A stretch of DNA of 64,000 bases from Perkinsus chesapeaki (GCA_013115145.1 JAAPAO010000003.1:1-64000); one strand, 5' to 3'; numbered from the stretch's first letter, positions 1-12,389 are shown. Notes: a model not told the origin generated them from the letters alone. Program-made: numbers and translations.

Positions 1-3000
1 GCTGCATCAATGATGTCCCCGCAAACGAAGCGCTCCAAGGGTATGCCTACTATCTTCTAGTAACCGTTCACCCACCAGGAACTGTCCACCTATTTTGGCG
101 TGCGTTATTGTCCCACAGCCAGCATGTACAGTTCGTACTGATTCCTCATAGAATGGTCGACCGTTTCCCGAACTACTTCTGGGTAAAGATGACACACTTT
201 GCGAGTGTTTGGCCGTGGGATCACTTTAAAGTTTTTGCTGACGTCTTTCCCTACGCTCCGGCCGGTAAGTTGAGGGCTTCGATGAGGCTCAATATTTAAC
301 GATACATGCAGCAAAATTTTCGCAAATATGTCAGAACAGCTCCCGCGGATAGCAGCCGATTTTATCAACGATGATGAAGTCGCTCATAGTGTTACGTCGG
401 TCGAGATTAGGCGAGTATTCTACTACCACAAAAACACGCCAGATCATGGTGTAAGACTCTCAATAAAAGATCTCAACGATGCATGATCAACACAGGTAAT
501 TTTCGTCTACATAGAGACTATCTTTGACGTCCGAGACACTAACTGCGTCCGAACGCACTACAGAGCCGAAACCGTGGAAAACATGGAGACGGTTCCTGTA
601 ACACTTCTCTTGGCTGTATTTTTTGCGGCACTTGACGGAGGCGTACAGGTCCGAAAAGTATCAACCGGACATCATCCCTCGTGTCAGGTTATGATGATAC
701 TCTCGAACATCCGGCGCGAACGAGGTCGAAGATTGATGAGAGAGCTCAATCAGCTAGCAAAGCTCTCGGGTTCGGTCGGACACGTCTACAGCTACGGGGT
801 GCGACTGCAGACTGTTCGGCTCACATGCGAAATCGCCCCAGAGTCGGTGGCACTTTCCAATAATCTTTCAGAATTTGGCCAGCGATGTGACAATCATGGC
901 TCTCGGTGTTTTCCGTCTGGTTGTTGTGGCGAATGATTGGATGAGCCGCCGAATCACGGAACTCTTGGAGAACGATGGTAGCGTCGAGACGCGTCTCGAG
1001 AATTTATGGCGCGCTGCGGGGCTTGATGAGACTGTCTCATGCCAGGTTTGGATCCGCTGAGCGAGACAGGTGTGGAGAGTTACGTTGCCAGATTCGACGG
1101 GATGCGTGAAACAATTTACTGGATTCGCCTGGTGATTTGGGCGCAGTGGGAAATTCAGTATCTATCTATTGTAACCTTCAGATTCGGCGTGTCGAGCTGG
1201 TCCTCTTCATGGTTATAATATTCCGTCTAGTGAAGTTCCCCGCCGGGCACCCGAAGGTTGCGGCTTTAATTCGTATTTCACGTTTGGCAGGGAGTTATCG
1301 TATCAGACTGCTTTTCTAGGTACGATATCGCTCGCCTGGGATGAACTGGTTCACTTCTTCCTTCTTTTCTTTACTTTCCAAGCGGCTCTTCTGGTGGCTG
1401 CCCTAATGTGCTTTGGAGACACAGCAGAGCGATTCTCCTCTCCCTCGGAGCTCATGTATCCACGAAGCAAACTGAATTCGCGGAAAATTGCGGTGTTCAG
1501 ATTCCTTCAGTTTCAGCTTCTCACAGGAGAGTGGCCGTTCGACGATTTCGAGCAACCGATGCTATTGCGAACAACCGCCATGAGCCTTTGGATGACCACG
1601 TCCAAATACTTGCCCGTTGGGACGTTTGCGCAGTTGATCGCAGATACGGCCTCGTTGTGTTCTTCACACTCATCAACTTCTTCATTGCTATCATATCCCG
1701 AGCTTTCGGAGAAGCACAGGGCGAGCTGGAACATTACCCTGTAGCTCAGCAGTTCATTACAGTTAGCGATACCAAGCCGATGCTTAGTGAGGCTTGTCTC
1801 ACCATCAGGACATTGCTCATGTTTTCGGCACTTCCTGTGCCTCTTGGTTCCGTTTGAAGAGGTCTTTCGCCTACGATTATGCAGGCGAATCGCGCACGTA
1901 GTCATTGGTCTGGTCGGCAGGGTTCGGTATTCTAACCTGCCAGGTATACGTTTAAAGGCGGCAAATGGCCAAGCCGTGCCAGAGTTATCAGAGCTCTCGA
2001 CAGCATTGTTTACCGCACTGAAGGACATGGGCCGTCTCGGGGGGGCGACAACATAGTGCTGGAGGCACCATCGGCAGAAGAAGAGGTGTTGTCCAGTGAA
2101 CCCTACTGGAGAGGGCATTTTGCTATCTCAGGATGTTGAATCTCGGCCGCCAGCGAGCATGAATTGGGAGCGCCAAACACATGTTGATGTCATCCCCGAA
2201 CACGATAGACTGCAGATTGATGCAATGACCGTTAGCGTAGGGCCTTCGCAACCGTGCTGATATCCGACGAGGACCCCTGTTGATGATGCGCTCTTAGGCC
2301 CGAGAGATTATTAACCAAATACGAGAGAAACGATACATACGAGCCTTCGACGATGAAGGCATGCAGGACATGTTCATGCACTATATGAAGCTTTATGGCC
2401 GGCGAAAGGATCAATTCCTTCATCGTGATTTCCAGCTCCCCGAGCGTGATCCGATATTTGATCTACACACGGTGGTCCAAGGGTTCAGCAAAAGCCTGGA
2501 GACTACTTTGACGGTCGGCTTCCGGAGAACTATAAGCCTGCTCAAGGATCTGAGACAGTCCGAGCTTGACTGCCTTTCTAAGGCGAACGACATCGAGGAG
2601 CTACTCCCGAAGATGGAGACCGCGAAGTGCGCTAGTGAACAGCTTGAGCGCAAGGTGTTTGGGCAACCACTGACCGATGACATGGACCCTGCCGAGCTAC
2701 TAGAGCGACGGAGTAGGCATATGCATGAAGTGATTAATCGCCTTAACACTCATATAATGAATACGGCAAGTATGCTGGACCAATACCTCCCCCCGCCTGA
2801 CTGGAGGCCGAACCACACGGCGCCACGATCCAAGGCGTCGCCTACTAAGACTAGCACCGCTGTTGACAACGCTCTGCAAAAGAGACGCGTTGAAGCTCAG
2901 AAGAAGCGGCAAGTGGAGGCGCTGCTTGCCCGTCGCGCTCGCAGAGGTCCTCCCAGTCTCCCCCCTAAGCCATCTGGCCGAGTACCTCGATCAATTGGGG

Positions 3001-3131
3001 AAAGGTCAGGGGCCACCCGGCCGAAGCATACGTTGACAAAGGCGAACCCCAAGTTGCCAATGTATCAGCCGGCCTCTGCTGATGAGATCCGAAATATGCT
3101 GGAGCAGGCCAAGCGGTCACAGAAACCATGA
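1..3131 (+). CDS. polycystin (PKD2)/TRP-type cation channel, 5' end outside window
   Basis: Multi-exon membrane channel gene. Exon pieces in order: around 860-1060 an S3-like hydrophobic stretch (ALGVFRLVVVAND); around 1200-1310 an S4-S5 piece (KFPAGHPKVAALIRISRLAG) like the polycystin S4-S5 linker; around 1342-1560 S5 (ELVHFFLLFFTFQAALLVAA) and a pore-helix-like segment (FRFLQFQLLTGEWPFDDFE); around 1650-1710 S6 (GLVVFFTLINFFIAIISRAF). The last exon, about 2360-3131, encodes a helical, basic cytoplasmic tail ending in AKRSQKP. The order S3, S4, S5, pore helix, S6 and helical tail fits PKD2 channels better than six-segment K+ channels, and no GYG filter is seen. The family forms calcium-permeable channels in cilia or endomembranes. 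Upstream exons (1-850) are unclear and the start lies before the window or is unresolved. Splice sites were not all fixed. Confidence 0.62.
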
Positions 3132-3689
3132 CTATTATTTCTCAGCTTCTTGTGGGCATATCTGCTCATGTAAAATGTTTTTCTCCTCTACACTTTTGTT
3201 GTTGGATTGCTGTATCGAATTTCTCCCAGCGGCATGGGGTCATATAGCTGCATTTCTGAAGCCAGTTCATAAGGAACTATGTTGCCTGCACTTCTTCCAC
3301 CGCAGTCAGTATTCTGTCACTCTTGCGGCGCCCGTAGTGATATCCCCGACTACTCTGAGGTATATGACCTGCGGAAATCGTGAGCTACTCGCTCTCAGGC
3401 ATCTAGCTCCTCCATCGCTTGCCCAGCCTGCGAGTCAGCTCAAACTGAGCTCTCGCCATACTTGCCAGGTTGGAAGCTTTATCTTCTGAGTTGCAGCATC
3501 AATCGCCGCCCTATCAGATACATATATCACGCGAAGGCCATCGAGGGATGAAGTAGCTGATGCACCGCCTCCGGGGGTAGCTTGAATCCACTAAAGCCTT
3601 GTTTGGTCGCATCCCCGTTTAGGGAAGGCTGTCCCGCCGCCCCTCCCTCATAGAGTCTGAGGAACACCAGGCGGCGGTCATAAGCCTAG
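3132..3689. other. intergenic stretch with no supported gene
   Basis: Follows the channel stop. Open frames here (for example 3082-3489 +) overlap the end of the previous gene in another frame and have no recognisable motif. No RNA gene or repeat seen. Confidence 0.4.
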
Positions 3690-4797
3690 TGAGACTGTAG
3701 GCAGACTAATTCGCACTGGACCCGGCCAAGTATCTCCAGTTACGAGCGGGGCCAGATTCCTGACGTCCGCTTTATCGAGCTACTGGCCGAGTTCTCCCGT
3801 GATGCGGATGATGCGCCTCCCGTCGATGCCAGAGGAGGCAGCGTAAGTTGCATTTGAGTTACTACTGAACCTTAATATGACCTCAATAGGAGCGCTACGT
3901 AGCATCCGCCGGGATGGCTCGATTCTGGAGGGCAGGAAGCTTGGGCCTCGACGACACGCCAGTTTGCGAGGCACTACTCGAGCGCCTTGAAGAATCAAAA
4001 CAGGCTGGGTATGAATACCCACCTCGGAAACCACTCACTTGTTGCCTTGCCTTCTCAGCTTCTGTACGATATGTTCAGATAGTATAAATGAAAGAGACAA
4101 GGTGAGTATAGGCCGTACAAGTGTCGCGATTTTGTTTGCAGGCCATACAACTGGCCAGTGGCTGTGGTCACTTTTTTCATTCTGACTGCATCAAGCATTG
4201 GTTCACAAAGAGGAATACTTGCCCAACATGTCGGCATGAGTGAGTATTATCAACTCTATTCGGATTTCCGACTAGCAGTGCCCAAAATTAAGCACGGTGC
4301 TAGCCCGTGCAGATACCCGACTGATGGCGTCGAGTTTTTGAGATCAATTGGTTGCCATGAGGAAGCATATGAACTTGCCGTGAAGGCATTGTTGCAGCGT
4401 CAAAAAGCGCTCAAAGATGCGCTCGAGGTTTTAAGGTATACCGAGTCTCTGTGGTCGTGCGCATGCAGTCGCCCAAGGTACGTCCATCAAGAGCTCGCAT
4501 TGGCGAGTCGACGATCGTCCTTGAGTTCGGGAGTGCCCGAGTCTGACGACTTTGTACTTTGCAAGTGTTGCGCAAACGAACCGCTCTCGTCATTTTCAGG
4601 AGTTTTCGCATAGCTATCGACGCCCTAATCAATTTGGCGAAGATGATGAGTACTGCACGCTTCGGATTCACAGGGCCTTTTTCGCTTTTCCAGACGTTCG
4701 GGCTCCGACTGTAGCAGCGACGACGTCTATAGCAGTGGTGCAGACAATTGGGAGCACTTCCGAGCACGCAGCTACCCGGCGTCACCTAGAACCATGA
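3690..4797 (+). CDS. uncharacterised multi-exon protein
   Basis: Not recognised. Coding character rests on frames joined by short introns. A first exon (about 3700-3853) ends PVDARGGS and is followed by a GTAAGT..AATAG intron (about 3854-3898). The next exon holds [19 protein letters not shown]. An exon from about 4141 holds [20 protein letters not shown] and the basic helix [27 protein letters not shown] intron follows, then GTACTT..TTTTCAG before a last exon ending TRRHLEP at 4797. The [13 protein letters not shown] segment looks like a single helical-hairpin repeat, but that is too little to assign a family. The true start is not fixed. Confidence 0.35.
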
Positions 4798-5372
4798 ACG
4801 TGAGCCCATGAAATCGAGTGGCAGCACTACTCCCCTCAGCACTATGGTCTTCATCGGCCACAAGAAATATCGACCTTGCGTATTGAAACCCCGAGGTTCA
4901 CAGGTTTTGTTGAGCATGACAATGCGTCCCTACTGTCCAACGAATCGGCGTTCATTGCCACGCACAGTCGGTCACGTTCGGCAGGTATAGTTTAGAGTAT
5001 AAATGGTCACGACTGGGCAATTATGGCAATCAGGCTCCGCACTTGACCGTGGTCGATTCAACATTATGCAGTACACAGTTGCATCCGTGCCATTTCACAG
5101 CACCGCTTACAGCACCAAAACAAGAAACAAGACTATCTGATTCTTTCTCGAAGAACTGCCGTTTTATTGCTTTATCTTTTACCATGAAACATAATGTTCT
5201 TTAGTTCAAGTCTGGGGATCGAATGCTCCACGGCCTCACTAAGAGAGAACCAATGTGCCGTTCGCGGTAAGGATCGATGTTCTCGCAATTTACTGAGTAT
5301 AACGAAACACACGAGCATATCTCTAGGTTGAATATCGTATATTAATGCAACACAAAGACGTCCTTCAATACT
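4798..5372. other. intergenic region between convergent genes
   Basis: Lies between the 3' ends of a plus-strand gene and the minus-strand cyclin L gene. AT-rich patches (about 5140-5345) may hold both 3' ends and polyadenylation signals. No coding frame with family motifs was seen. Confidence 0.4.
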
Positions 5373-6572
5373 TCACGATCGCTCATACCAGCTCCTTCCT
5401 CTATCGGAATGATGACCACGATGATGTCGATCACGCGACCGGTCGCGAGGACGGGATTTGTCGCGATAGTGTCTGCGACGGTCCCCACTGCCAGATCGGG
5501 ACCTCCGTCTTGAACTTTCCCGGCGCCTTGAGCGGTCTCTAGACCTCTCCCGTGAACGATCGCGCTTAGACCCAGAAGCTGCGCGCCGTTTGACAGAAGC
5601 CTTGCCGGTAGGTTGGGGTTGAGGCTCGCGCTTCTTAGGCGCTGGACGAAGAACGACGGGACGTTCCGGCTCCGCCTCTGGCTCGGACGGCTCATTGATC
5701 ACTTCAGTTGGCCGTTCTTCGTCTAGTGTTATCGGAGAAGCTGCCGCCGAGCTCACTGAGGGATGCGGTGTGGCTGGTTGTTTCTGCTCCTTCGGAGGGT
5801 AGAGAGAAAAATAGGTCAACCTATCGGAAGACCTTCGTAGCCGAAGGATACCACCGATAAAGAGCTCCAGTTGATCCTGCGATACTCCTAGCGCCTCCCA
5901 CCAGGCGGTATCTGCCATTCCGCTTTCATCCGCTCGCTCGGCATCCGCCATGAACATTGAACCAGCAACGAGTGCTTCGGGAGGAAGGAAACATATAATC
6001 GGAGAACGATGGATATCAGTAAGAATAGGGCACGCCCGTCGAGCCACGCTTTTTGCTACACCATGCCCACAAGCACCGAAAACACTTTGGACCAAGGGAA
6101 CCAGCATCGAGTGGGCCGATGGGAAAAGCAGCTGGCCGATCTCAAACCCTAGCTCTCGGAGGATGTGCCGCTCAGCTCTCATAACATCAGCTTTCACTTT
6201 CTTGTAATCGTCACTTGTCAAATCGATAGCCTCCACCAACTCCCATGGGCGGCCGTCTGGTCTCGGTTCCACCTCTCTAAGATGCAGTAGCTCGAACACT
6301 TGAATCACCTTCCACATGGCCCTCGGGGTCTCCTCGTACTTGCAGCCCAGGAAGGTTGCGGCACACGAAACGACTTTGGCGTTGAAGGCGGCGAAGCCTT
6401 TGCGGAAATAGAAACGCTGTATTATGACTGCCGCGGCCAAGGGGACCTTCAATGGTAGCTTCAGGAGGAGGGCGGCCCTATATGATAGGTCGACAGCGTA
6501 CTCACGCATGAGCAGCGGGTCAACTGGGCAGGGATGCTCTTCTGTCGATGAGGGCAGCAAAGGAACCGACAT
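5373..6572 (-). CDS. cyclin L homologue with RS-rich tail
   Basis: Single-exon frame. The chosen ATG at 6572 begins MSVPLLPSSTEEHPCPVD, just before the cyclin fold; the frame is open further upstream but without conserved content. The protein is 399 residues. The N-terminal cyclin box contains KVPLAAAVIIQRFYFRKGF, CAATFLGCKYEETPR and AERHILRELGFEIGQLLFP, which match cyclin L/K/T-class transcriptional cyclins. A second helical repeat follows with SPIICFLPPEALVAGSMFMA. A Pro/Glu linker leads to about 60 residues of RS/RD dipeptides (KRDRSRERSRDRSRRR), the hallmark of cyclin L. Cyclin L partners CDK11-type kinases in nuclear speckles and acts in pre-mRNA splicing, which fits an intron-rich genome. 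It is last in the minus-strand run; the SIN1 stop is 95 nt upstream. Confidence 0.87.
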   Translation of the reverse strand: MSVPLLPSSTEEHPCPVDPLLMREYAVDLSYRAALLLKLPLKVPLAAAVIIQRFYFRKGFAAFNAKVVSCAATFLGCKYEETPRAMWKVIQVFELLHLREVEPRPDGRPWELVEAIDLTSDDYKKVKADVMRAERHILRELGFEIGQLLFPSAHSMLVPLVQSVFGACGHGVAKSVARRACPILTDIHRSPIICFLPPEALVAGSMFMADAERADESGMADTAWWEALGVSQDQLELFIGGILRLRRSSDRLTYFSLYPPKEQKQPATPHPSVSSAAASPITLDEERPTEVINEPSEPEAEPERPVVLRPAPKKREPQPQPTGKASVKRRAASGSKRDRSRERSRDRSRRRESSRRRSRSGSGDRRRHYRDKSRPRDRSRDRHHRGHHSDRGRSWYERS

Positions 6573-6666
6573 TATGGTGAGGGCTGAGCAAAAGGCTTCT
6601 GTATGAATGAAGAAATGAGGAGATGTAACGCAAGTAAAGACTCTTGTCGCGGACAACTGGAAGGAA

Positions 6667-9138
6667 TCAACCAACTTTTCGCTTGAGAACCAGATTGTCA
6701 CTCTGCAGTCGGCTCACTAAGGTATCCGTGACAGGCTCATAATATCCCTGAGGGCTCTGGAGTTTCGTCGTTTGTATGAGTACGCTCTTACCTGACTGGG
6801 GTCTGCCTTGCACACTAATAGAGTATAGTAGCGTTCAAGCTCATCAGGGTCGACTTGCTGCTTCCTTGCTAGTAAGCCGATCACATCAGTTAGGGGCATC
6901 TGGAAGCTCCCCCTACAGGATTATGCACTCAAACCGGCTACCTCTTCGTCGACAAGAAGACTTGTTTTCGTCAGCTGCCCGGAGTTATCATAGCATTCAT
7001 CCCTATCCATGAGCTCCGGTGGCACAAGCTCTGCTGAAGGGTCATCCAGTACCCGAATGGTAAGTGTCTGAGTGACTAGTGCAATAACAACAACACACCA
7101 ACAAGCCAGAGCTACCCTCTGCTGTGTCGCGTGCGGTCGAGGTGCTGTCGCTTGTGAAGATATGCCGCTAGTGCTGGCCCGAGCCGCCGAGCTGCGAGTG
7201 ATGGAACGCTCCACCATAGAGCTGTGGGTAGATTCTATCTCGCCTGCACCGGGGTTACCGATGGACTCAACGTCGGTATCTGAATGAGTCGGAGCTTCCA
7301 ACAGCAAACTCTCTGCAGATAACCCTACCATCCGATTCGCTATCATCTTCCCAGTCCGAATAGCAGAGGCACAATTCTCGAGCATTGAGAGCTCCCACGG
7401 CTCGGTGACTATCCAACGCTGGCAGGTCCATATCAGGTTCTATGACGGTTCGGCCTAGGAACGCATCAGCAACCTCCGAGGACGCGAGGCCTACCGCCGG
7501 CATCCGAGCCGCCGCTGGCGACTTCATCATCATCGAGCCATCGTAGGTGATAGGAATGCTCCAAGGGCCTACAGGAGAGGTAAGGCAACTTTTAGGAGGC
7601 AGGAGAGAAGAGAAGTGGCGCCCAGACGTACTTGAGTCCGAACTCCTCAGTGTGCTGGTTGAGTATGAGGGTCTCGAGCTCCCCAACCTTCGTATCAGCG
7701 GGAACTCGCATCTGTAATAGACTCGCTGACTCATCAGGTCACCATGGAGGCAGCTTACCTTACATACACGCTTGGCGTCAAACGGTGGTACGTATATGTC
7801 AATATCGATATCCTTGCCTCCACCCATCTGAACGAGAGAAACGTCTGACGTGGGGGCCGGGAGCAGTACCAAGGTGCTGGCTGTAGGGGACACTTCACCG
7901 CCCAACCCGAAGAGGCCAGAATCCCCTCCGAGGCGCTCTATCCTGTGAATAAATTCTAACGGATGGTGTGGCGGTAGCCTACTCCCGCATGTGTCGAGCC
8001 CTTCTGGCCGCGTAATGGTCCACTCCGTCGAAGTCGTAAACCTCATCATCGCTGCTCTCCACAGGCTCTGGCACGCGACCTGAAAGCAAGGACTTCGCAG
8101 TGTGAAAGCGAGCGGGATAGCACTTACGACGAAAGAGGGGTTTCTTCGGGAAGAGGGCTCCAGTCTCACCAGGAGCGACGTTGGCTTTGAACGGCACAAC
8201 CTGGCAGGATCACCGTACAGAGGGCGGCGGCGGCGGCGGGGGCAAGTTCAAACCTGAGGCTGCTCCGTTTTCGACTCGGCCTGCATGAGCTCCATCTGTG
8301 GTCCAATATACCCTCTGTTACGACGCTGCATCCCTAATGTCGCCATAGTCCTGGTTCGTGGCCTGAGGGGAAGAGGACCGAGTGAAGAGGGATGGCGACA
8401 GTACGATGCAACGACCCGCGATGATCAATGAGTCATTCGAGCTGTTACGACTTAACCTTTCGGGGAGGTCCTCTCCGTCATCAGAGGGCCCCGCCCTGTA
8501 GTAAAGGACTGACTGTCCATGAGAAAATGAAGCGTTCCAGCTATCCGACACACTATTAGTGATAGCATTTATAACTGTTTTTACGTGTGTACAACTTTCT
8601 ACGAAAATTCATCGGCAAAATATCGATCTCCGACAATATGAACCCGAGGAGTCTCGAAGCACTTACAAGCCCGGAGAGTCCAGTTCCTTTCCATGGCCAA
8701 CCGATGCCTGATCATCATCATCCACGACATATGTAAGGTTAAACATCATCATCCTCCCGTTACCTGAGGGCTAAACTCGCCCATACGATTAACAAGCATG
8801 TCGGTCTCATCATAGTATCGCTGTGATTGGCGGGGGGAAAGAACTGAGAGACATCCATCACCGAGGAAGAGGCAGAGGCTGCTGCTGCTGCCCAGCGCCC
8901 GCCTACGCATGAGCTCCTCATAAGTGTACATCTCGGCATCGTCCATTAAGTCATCCACAGCTGAGTACCTGTAGTGGCATGGACGTATACTGGAGGAGGG
9001 AGAGGCTACCAAGGGAGACGCTCACTTGGAAGTCCTATCGATTGTGGGGTCATCATTGCCGTGGCCCAGGCGTGAGCCTTTAAGACCATCTCGTGTATCA
9101 AATAGGAGCTGCAGTGTGTGGGCTGAGGTGAAATCCAT
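6667..9138 (-). CDS. SIN1/AVO1-like TORC2 subunit (CRIM plus Ras-binding-like domain)
   Basis: Multi-exon gene starting at ATG 9138 (MDFTSAHTLQLLFDTRDGL), which resembles the conserved SIN1 N-terminus. The CRIM domain is read across an intron at about 7690-7760: DIDIDIYVPPFDAKRVCK joined to MRVPADTKVGELETLILNQH, then EPDMDLPALDSHRAVGAL, matching the SIN1 pattern of IDVYLP.., a helix and DxDFPALD. Near the C-terminus three short introns join TLTIRVLDDPSAELVPP, TSLLVDEE, MPLTDVIGLLARKQQVDPDE and SRLQSDNLVLKRKVG into a ubiquitin-like Ras-binding fold, where the protein stops. SIN1 recruits substrates such as AGC kinases to TORC2. The usual C-terminal PH domain is absent. An apparent transmembrane stretch near 7080 is an intron (GTAGCT..ACTCAG). 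The Ser/acidic middle is poorly resolved. Confidence 0.74.
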
Positions 9139-9449
9139 GCCTTAGCAAATCATGTGGTAAAAACACCAGGCCAACTTAAAGGTAGGATATGCTTCATGGC
9201 CGTTAAAGCAATCCCTAATCTGGTGGCAACCTAGTTGGCCCGAGCTCATAACACCTGTGGCGAATTCGCTGACAGCTGTCAGGTGGACGGTGGTAGTCCG
9301 TGAGCACTCAAGAACGCATCGATGAGAAACGGTATAGCTAATGCTTACGTAGAGGTACACAGTATCGCGATAATGGTTAAAATGGTAATATATTTCAACG
9401 AGTAGGGAGAGATCGAGAAGCAAGCCGATCAGCAACACCGGTATAGTCA

Positions 9450-9830
9450 TCAGAAGTCGCTGTCGCTGCTTGCCGATGACGACGGCGGGGGTATGAGCTT
9501 GAATCGCTTGGCAGCGCGCTCGGACACAACGATGGTCTGCTGGCAAACGCGCTGCACGACAGACTCCAATCGCCCTCACCTGTGACTGGGGATCGGTGTC
9601 CCCGTGGTGCTGCCGCTTGCTTATGGCTCGGCTCCATAGACACGCCGATGGCTAACAAACATGCATAATCTTCTTGACGGAACAAATGAAGTCTCACCCC
9701 GCACGACTGCATCATCCGCGTAACAAATTTGGCAGCTTCCTCTGACTGAGTCATCCCCGTAAACTGGTTCATAGCCGAAGTTGCACCGGGGTTCTGTAAA
9801 GCGACACCTGAGGACGGTTAGCTTGCTCAT
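9450..9830 (-). CDS. small uncharacterised protein, about 90 residues
   Basis: Not recognised. It starts MSKLT at 9830. Exons joined by short GT-AG introns give SAMNQFTGMTQSEEAAKFV, a GTGAGA..GTTAG intron, a basic linker, a GTGAGG..GCCAG intron, then QTIVVSERAAKRFKL and a Ser-rich end SSSASSDSDF with the stop at 9450-9452. The KRFK stretch beside a Ser/Asp tail could be a nuclear signal, which is an inference. The first intron would be only about 22 nt, so the start may be wrong. It sits between the TFIIH p52 stop and the SIN1 start on the same strand. An alternative frame through 9142-9579 reads hydrophobic but lies across the predicted intron and the SIN1 5' region. Confidence 0.42.
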
Positions 9831-9963
9831 CGCTCTATAGATTAGACCGAACAGCCTTTCGAGACAACCAAATCAAGGGCAATTTTCCGAGTTCCTCGCT
9901 TTGGGCTCAGCAACTGTACAGCATTTTTCATACCTGCACATTTGCACTTCCGGATCTCACTGT

Positions 9964-12389
9964 TCAGCACGACAGATTCCAACGTTGAAGGGCAGCGAGT
10001 CCGCCGGCCTCCTGGTCATTGGTGACCAGCGGAAAACAGACACGTAACTCGACCCCGTCCTTGTCCCGTAGGCGTGGGTCATTTCTCCTCCATGACCCAC
10101 CTGGATCTATCCGCAACCTGTTATGGATGGCTTCCTTCTCCCAAAGTGTGATCTGTGCGATAACATTCGCGGGTATGCCATTAATAAACTTCTCGCCTCT
10201 CGCCGCACCGGTATTCGCTGTGACTGCAGACCACCTCGGTGATGCCAGAGAACCCCGCCATATCGCTTACCGGTCGTAGCAGCAGCGGTGCCTCTGCCAC
10301 TTTGAGACGCCATCTGTAATGCTCGGGGATCCACGTGGCTTTTAAGATAGGAAATAATGTACTCTGACGTGACGCCCCTACAACAAGCACTAGGGAAACG
10401 AAAACACAGGATGGCCGAGCTTACCGCTGGGCCGCCGACTGGACTGATGTCTGCGTGAGGGTCCCTATAACGCAACCAAAGTCGTTGGGGTCATACTCCC
10501 GACCATCACCGAGCTGCCGTTGCAGCTGCACAAACGTGCCCAGAAGGCGCAGATCCAGGCTGGAGCTGTGAAGGGAGAAAGATACCGGAGATGGCGAAGG
10601 GGGGAAACCTACGTGGTGTAAGCGGTGACGGCAAAGTTACTGTCGACGAACAAGCGGCAGGATTTGTTGCTGATGGCGGAGTTGTCCTCGGCAGCCAGCT
10701 TGGAGCGGCTGGACTGCATAACGTAGATTGAACTGGACACCACCATACGAGAATCCGAGCTCACAAGAGGCAGCTCGTATTTCACCGACTCCCCTGATGA
10801 CAATAACGAGGATACCATAGCAAGCGATGAGGAGCTTTACCGTATTGGCTGTGCAAACTGGCTACTTTCCGGAGCTCGTCATCGTAGGTCGCCGGTACCA
10901 TAATGCCGAGGTCGGCTAAGGTCTCTAGCAAAGTGGTGACAGCCTCTCGGGCCCCAGGAGTGGCCATACCTACGAAACCCTCATATAGTGTAGTGCTGCG
11001 GAGCCGGAGACCAACATTGAGGATTCACTCGAAGTAAGGTGCCTGGAGTGAGCCTGTCGGGCTCGTGCTTGAGAGGGCGGGTGAGGGCCACAACCAGTCT
11101 GATCGGCGCTAGCAGCGACTGTATTCCATGCTGACGCTCGATCATGTCGAAGGCTCGCCGCACCAGCTCCCAGTATCTGCAGGAAGCAGGCGTGACGGCA
11201 GGGGGCCGAGGCGATGATGTTACTGGCTGGTCCGAGATGCTAACACAAACTGGAACAGTTGTCCCGTCGACGTGTTGGAGCTGCTCATACCGACAATTCC
11301 GGACAAACCTGGCAGATGGTCTCGGGCCGGGAATTGTCCAGGGATGCCTACCTTGCCGAGCCCCCTCCGGTCGAAGGGAAGCCTCTCCGACAGCTGCAGT
11401 CATACCATCAACCATCGCCCCCAATACATACTCCCACCGCAGTGCAGCATACTCATCCAGTCGATTCATGATGGCTTCCCGCGGGTCTCCATCCTCCACT
11501 GAAAAGAATTATGGACAGAATCAATGGGAGAGCTAAGAACACCTTTGGAATCAATTGGCGCATCAAGCTTAGATTCCTCTAGGATCTCCCAGGACGGAGT
11601 AAGCTGATCGTCGGCAGTATTCTGAGAAGAACATTGCCATTATTCACTATTCGGCCACTATTCCGCCAAGCGGTTCGCTACCTTAAGGATAACCTCATGG
11701 AGCCTCTGCCTGAAGTTCGAGCTCATCCGTAGGTGCTGACCTTTAGGATCCATTATCAGTATGTGCCTGTCAAACGACATCGTCTCCTAAGATCGGCTGG
11801 AAATCGACCCATCACAGTTTGGTGAGCTGAGCTAGAGCCGTCCGATACTTGCTGTGGTCGGGGTCATGCAGGGAGGAAATCCAGTGACGGATGACGCCTT
11901 GCTGGATCGGCCGGTGCACTAGTATCAAACGGTTGATGAAAACCTGCATTTAATGGAGCGATGAAGCTGAGCAAAGGGCACGGGGACCTTGCCAATGCCG
12001 CTGAGCCTGCCGTAAACATAGGCAACGACAGCGGGGTCCTTATAGAGCTCCTCGAAGAGATTGCCCAGCTGGTGAGAGTTACTGCCAGGAACCACTGGAG
12101 CACCTGAGGCAACATGGTATATAGAACTATTAATATTTAAAGACCAATACTTAGATACTCAAATGCAAAAGTCGAGGTTAGTAAATAGCATGACGATAGG
12201 ATGTGAATGAGGGAATATACGATTAAATAAAATTATGCTAATAGAGCTACAGCTGGGATGCACAAAAAGTCGTACCCCAAAAAGGGTACCTGGCGGGCGC
12301 TGGTAGAGAGTTGCTAAGTGCACTAGGTAGCCGAAGAGGTCATTGCCGAATGATGTTGGTTTAGATGTTGATACAGAGTTGGGGGCCAT
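9964..12389 (-). CDS. TFB2: TFIIH core subunit p52 (GTF2H4/Tfb2) homologue
   Basis: Start ATG 12389 gives FGNDLFGYLVHLATLYQRPP; a GTACCC..CCTCAG intron (phase 1) leads to LGNLFEELYKDPAVVAYVYG, the p52 N-terminal motif. Later exons read ALRWEYVLGAMVD (family RWECVLHYMV), YWELVRRAFDMIERQHGIQ (family WYFMLQYLQTAQ..G), AVTTLLETLADLGIMVP (family LLNFLQHLREFGLV), LFVDSNFAVTAYTTSPL (family IVETNFRVYAYT), VTSEYIISYLKSHVDP (family ITAEQIIDFLRSHAHP) and ITLWEKEAIHNRLRIDPGG (family IRLWEKERNRLQFTPG). The order and spacing of six motifs make the call firm. p52 anchors and stimulates the XPB helicase in TFIIH, for promoter opening and nucleotide excision repair. The C-terminus ends at 9964-9966. Confidence 0.88.

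Noticed and set aside
1513-2118. 201-codon minus-strand gene
   Set aside because: Antisense to the pore and S6 exons of the polycystin-like channel; no motif of its own.
7075-7130. transmembrane helix in the SIN1-like gene (WCVVVIALVTQ)
   Set aside because: The hydrophobic stretch is a T-rich intron (GTAGCT..ACTCAG) read through in frame; splicing it out restores the Ras-binding-like fold.
9142-9579. XK-related or other multi-pass membrane protein on the minus strand
   Set aside because: The frame crosses a better-supported intron and last exon (SERAAKRFKLIPPP) of the small gene at 9450-9830, and runs into the SIN1 5' region; the hydrophobic part is probably untranslated.
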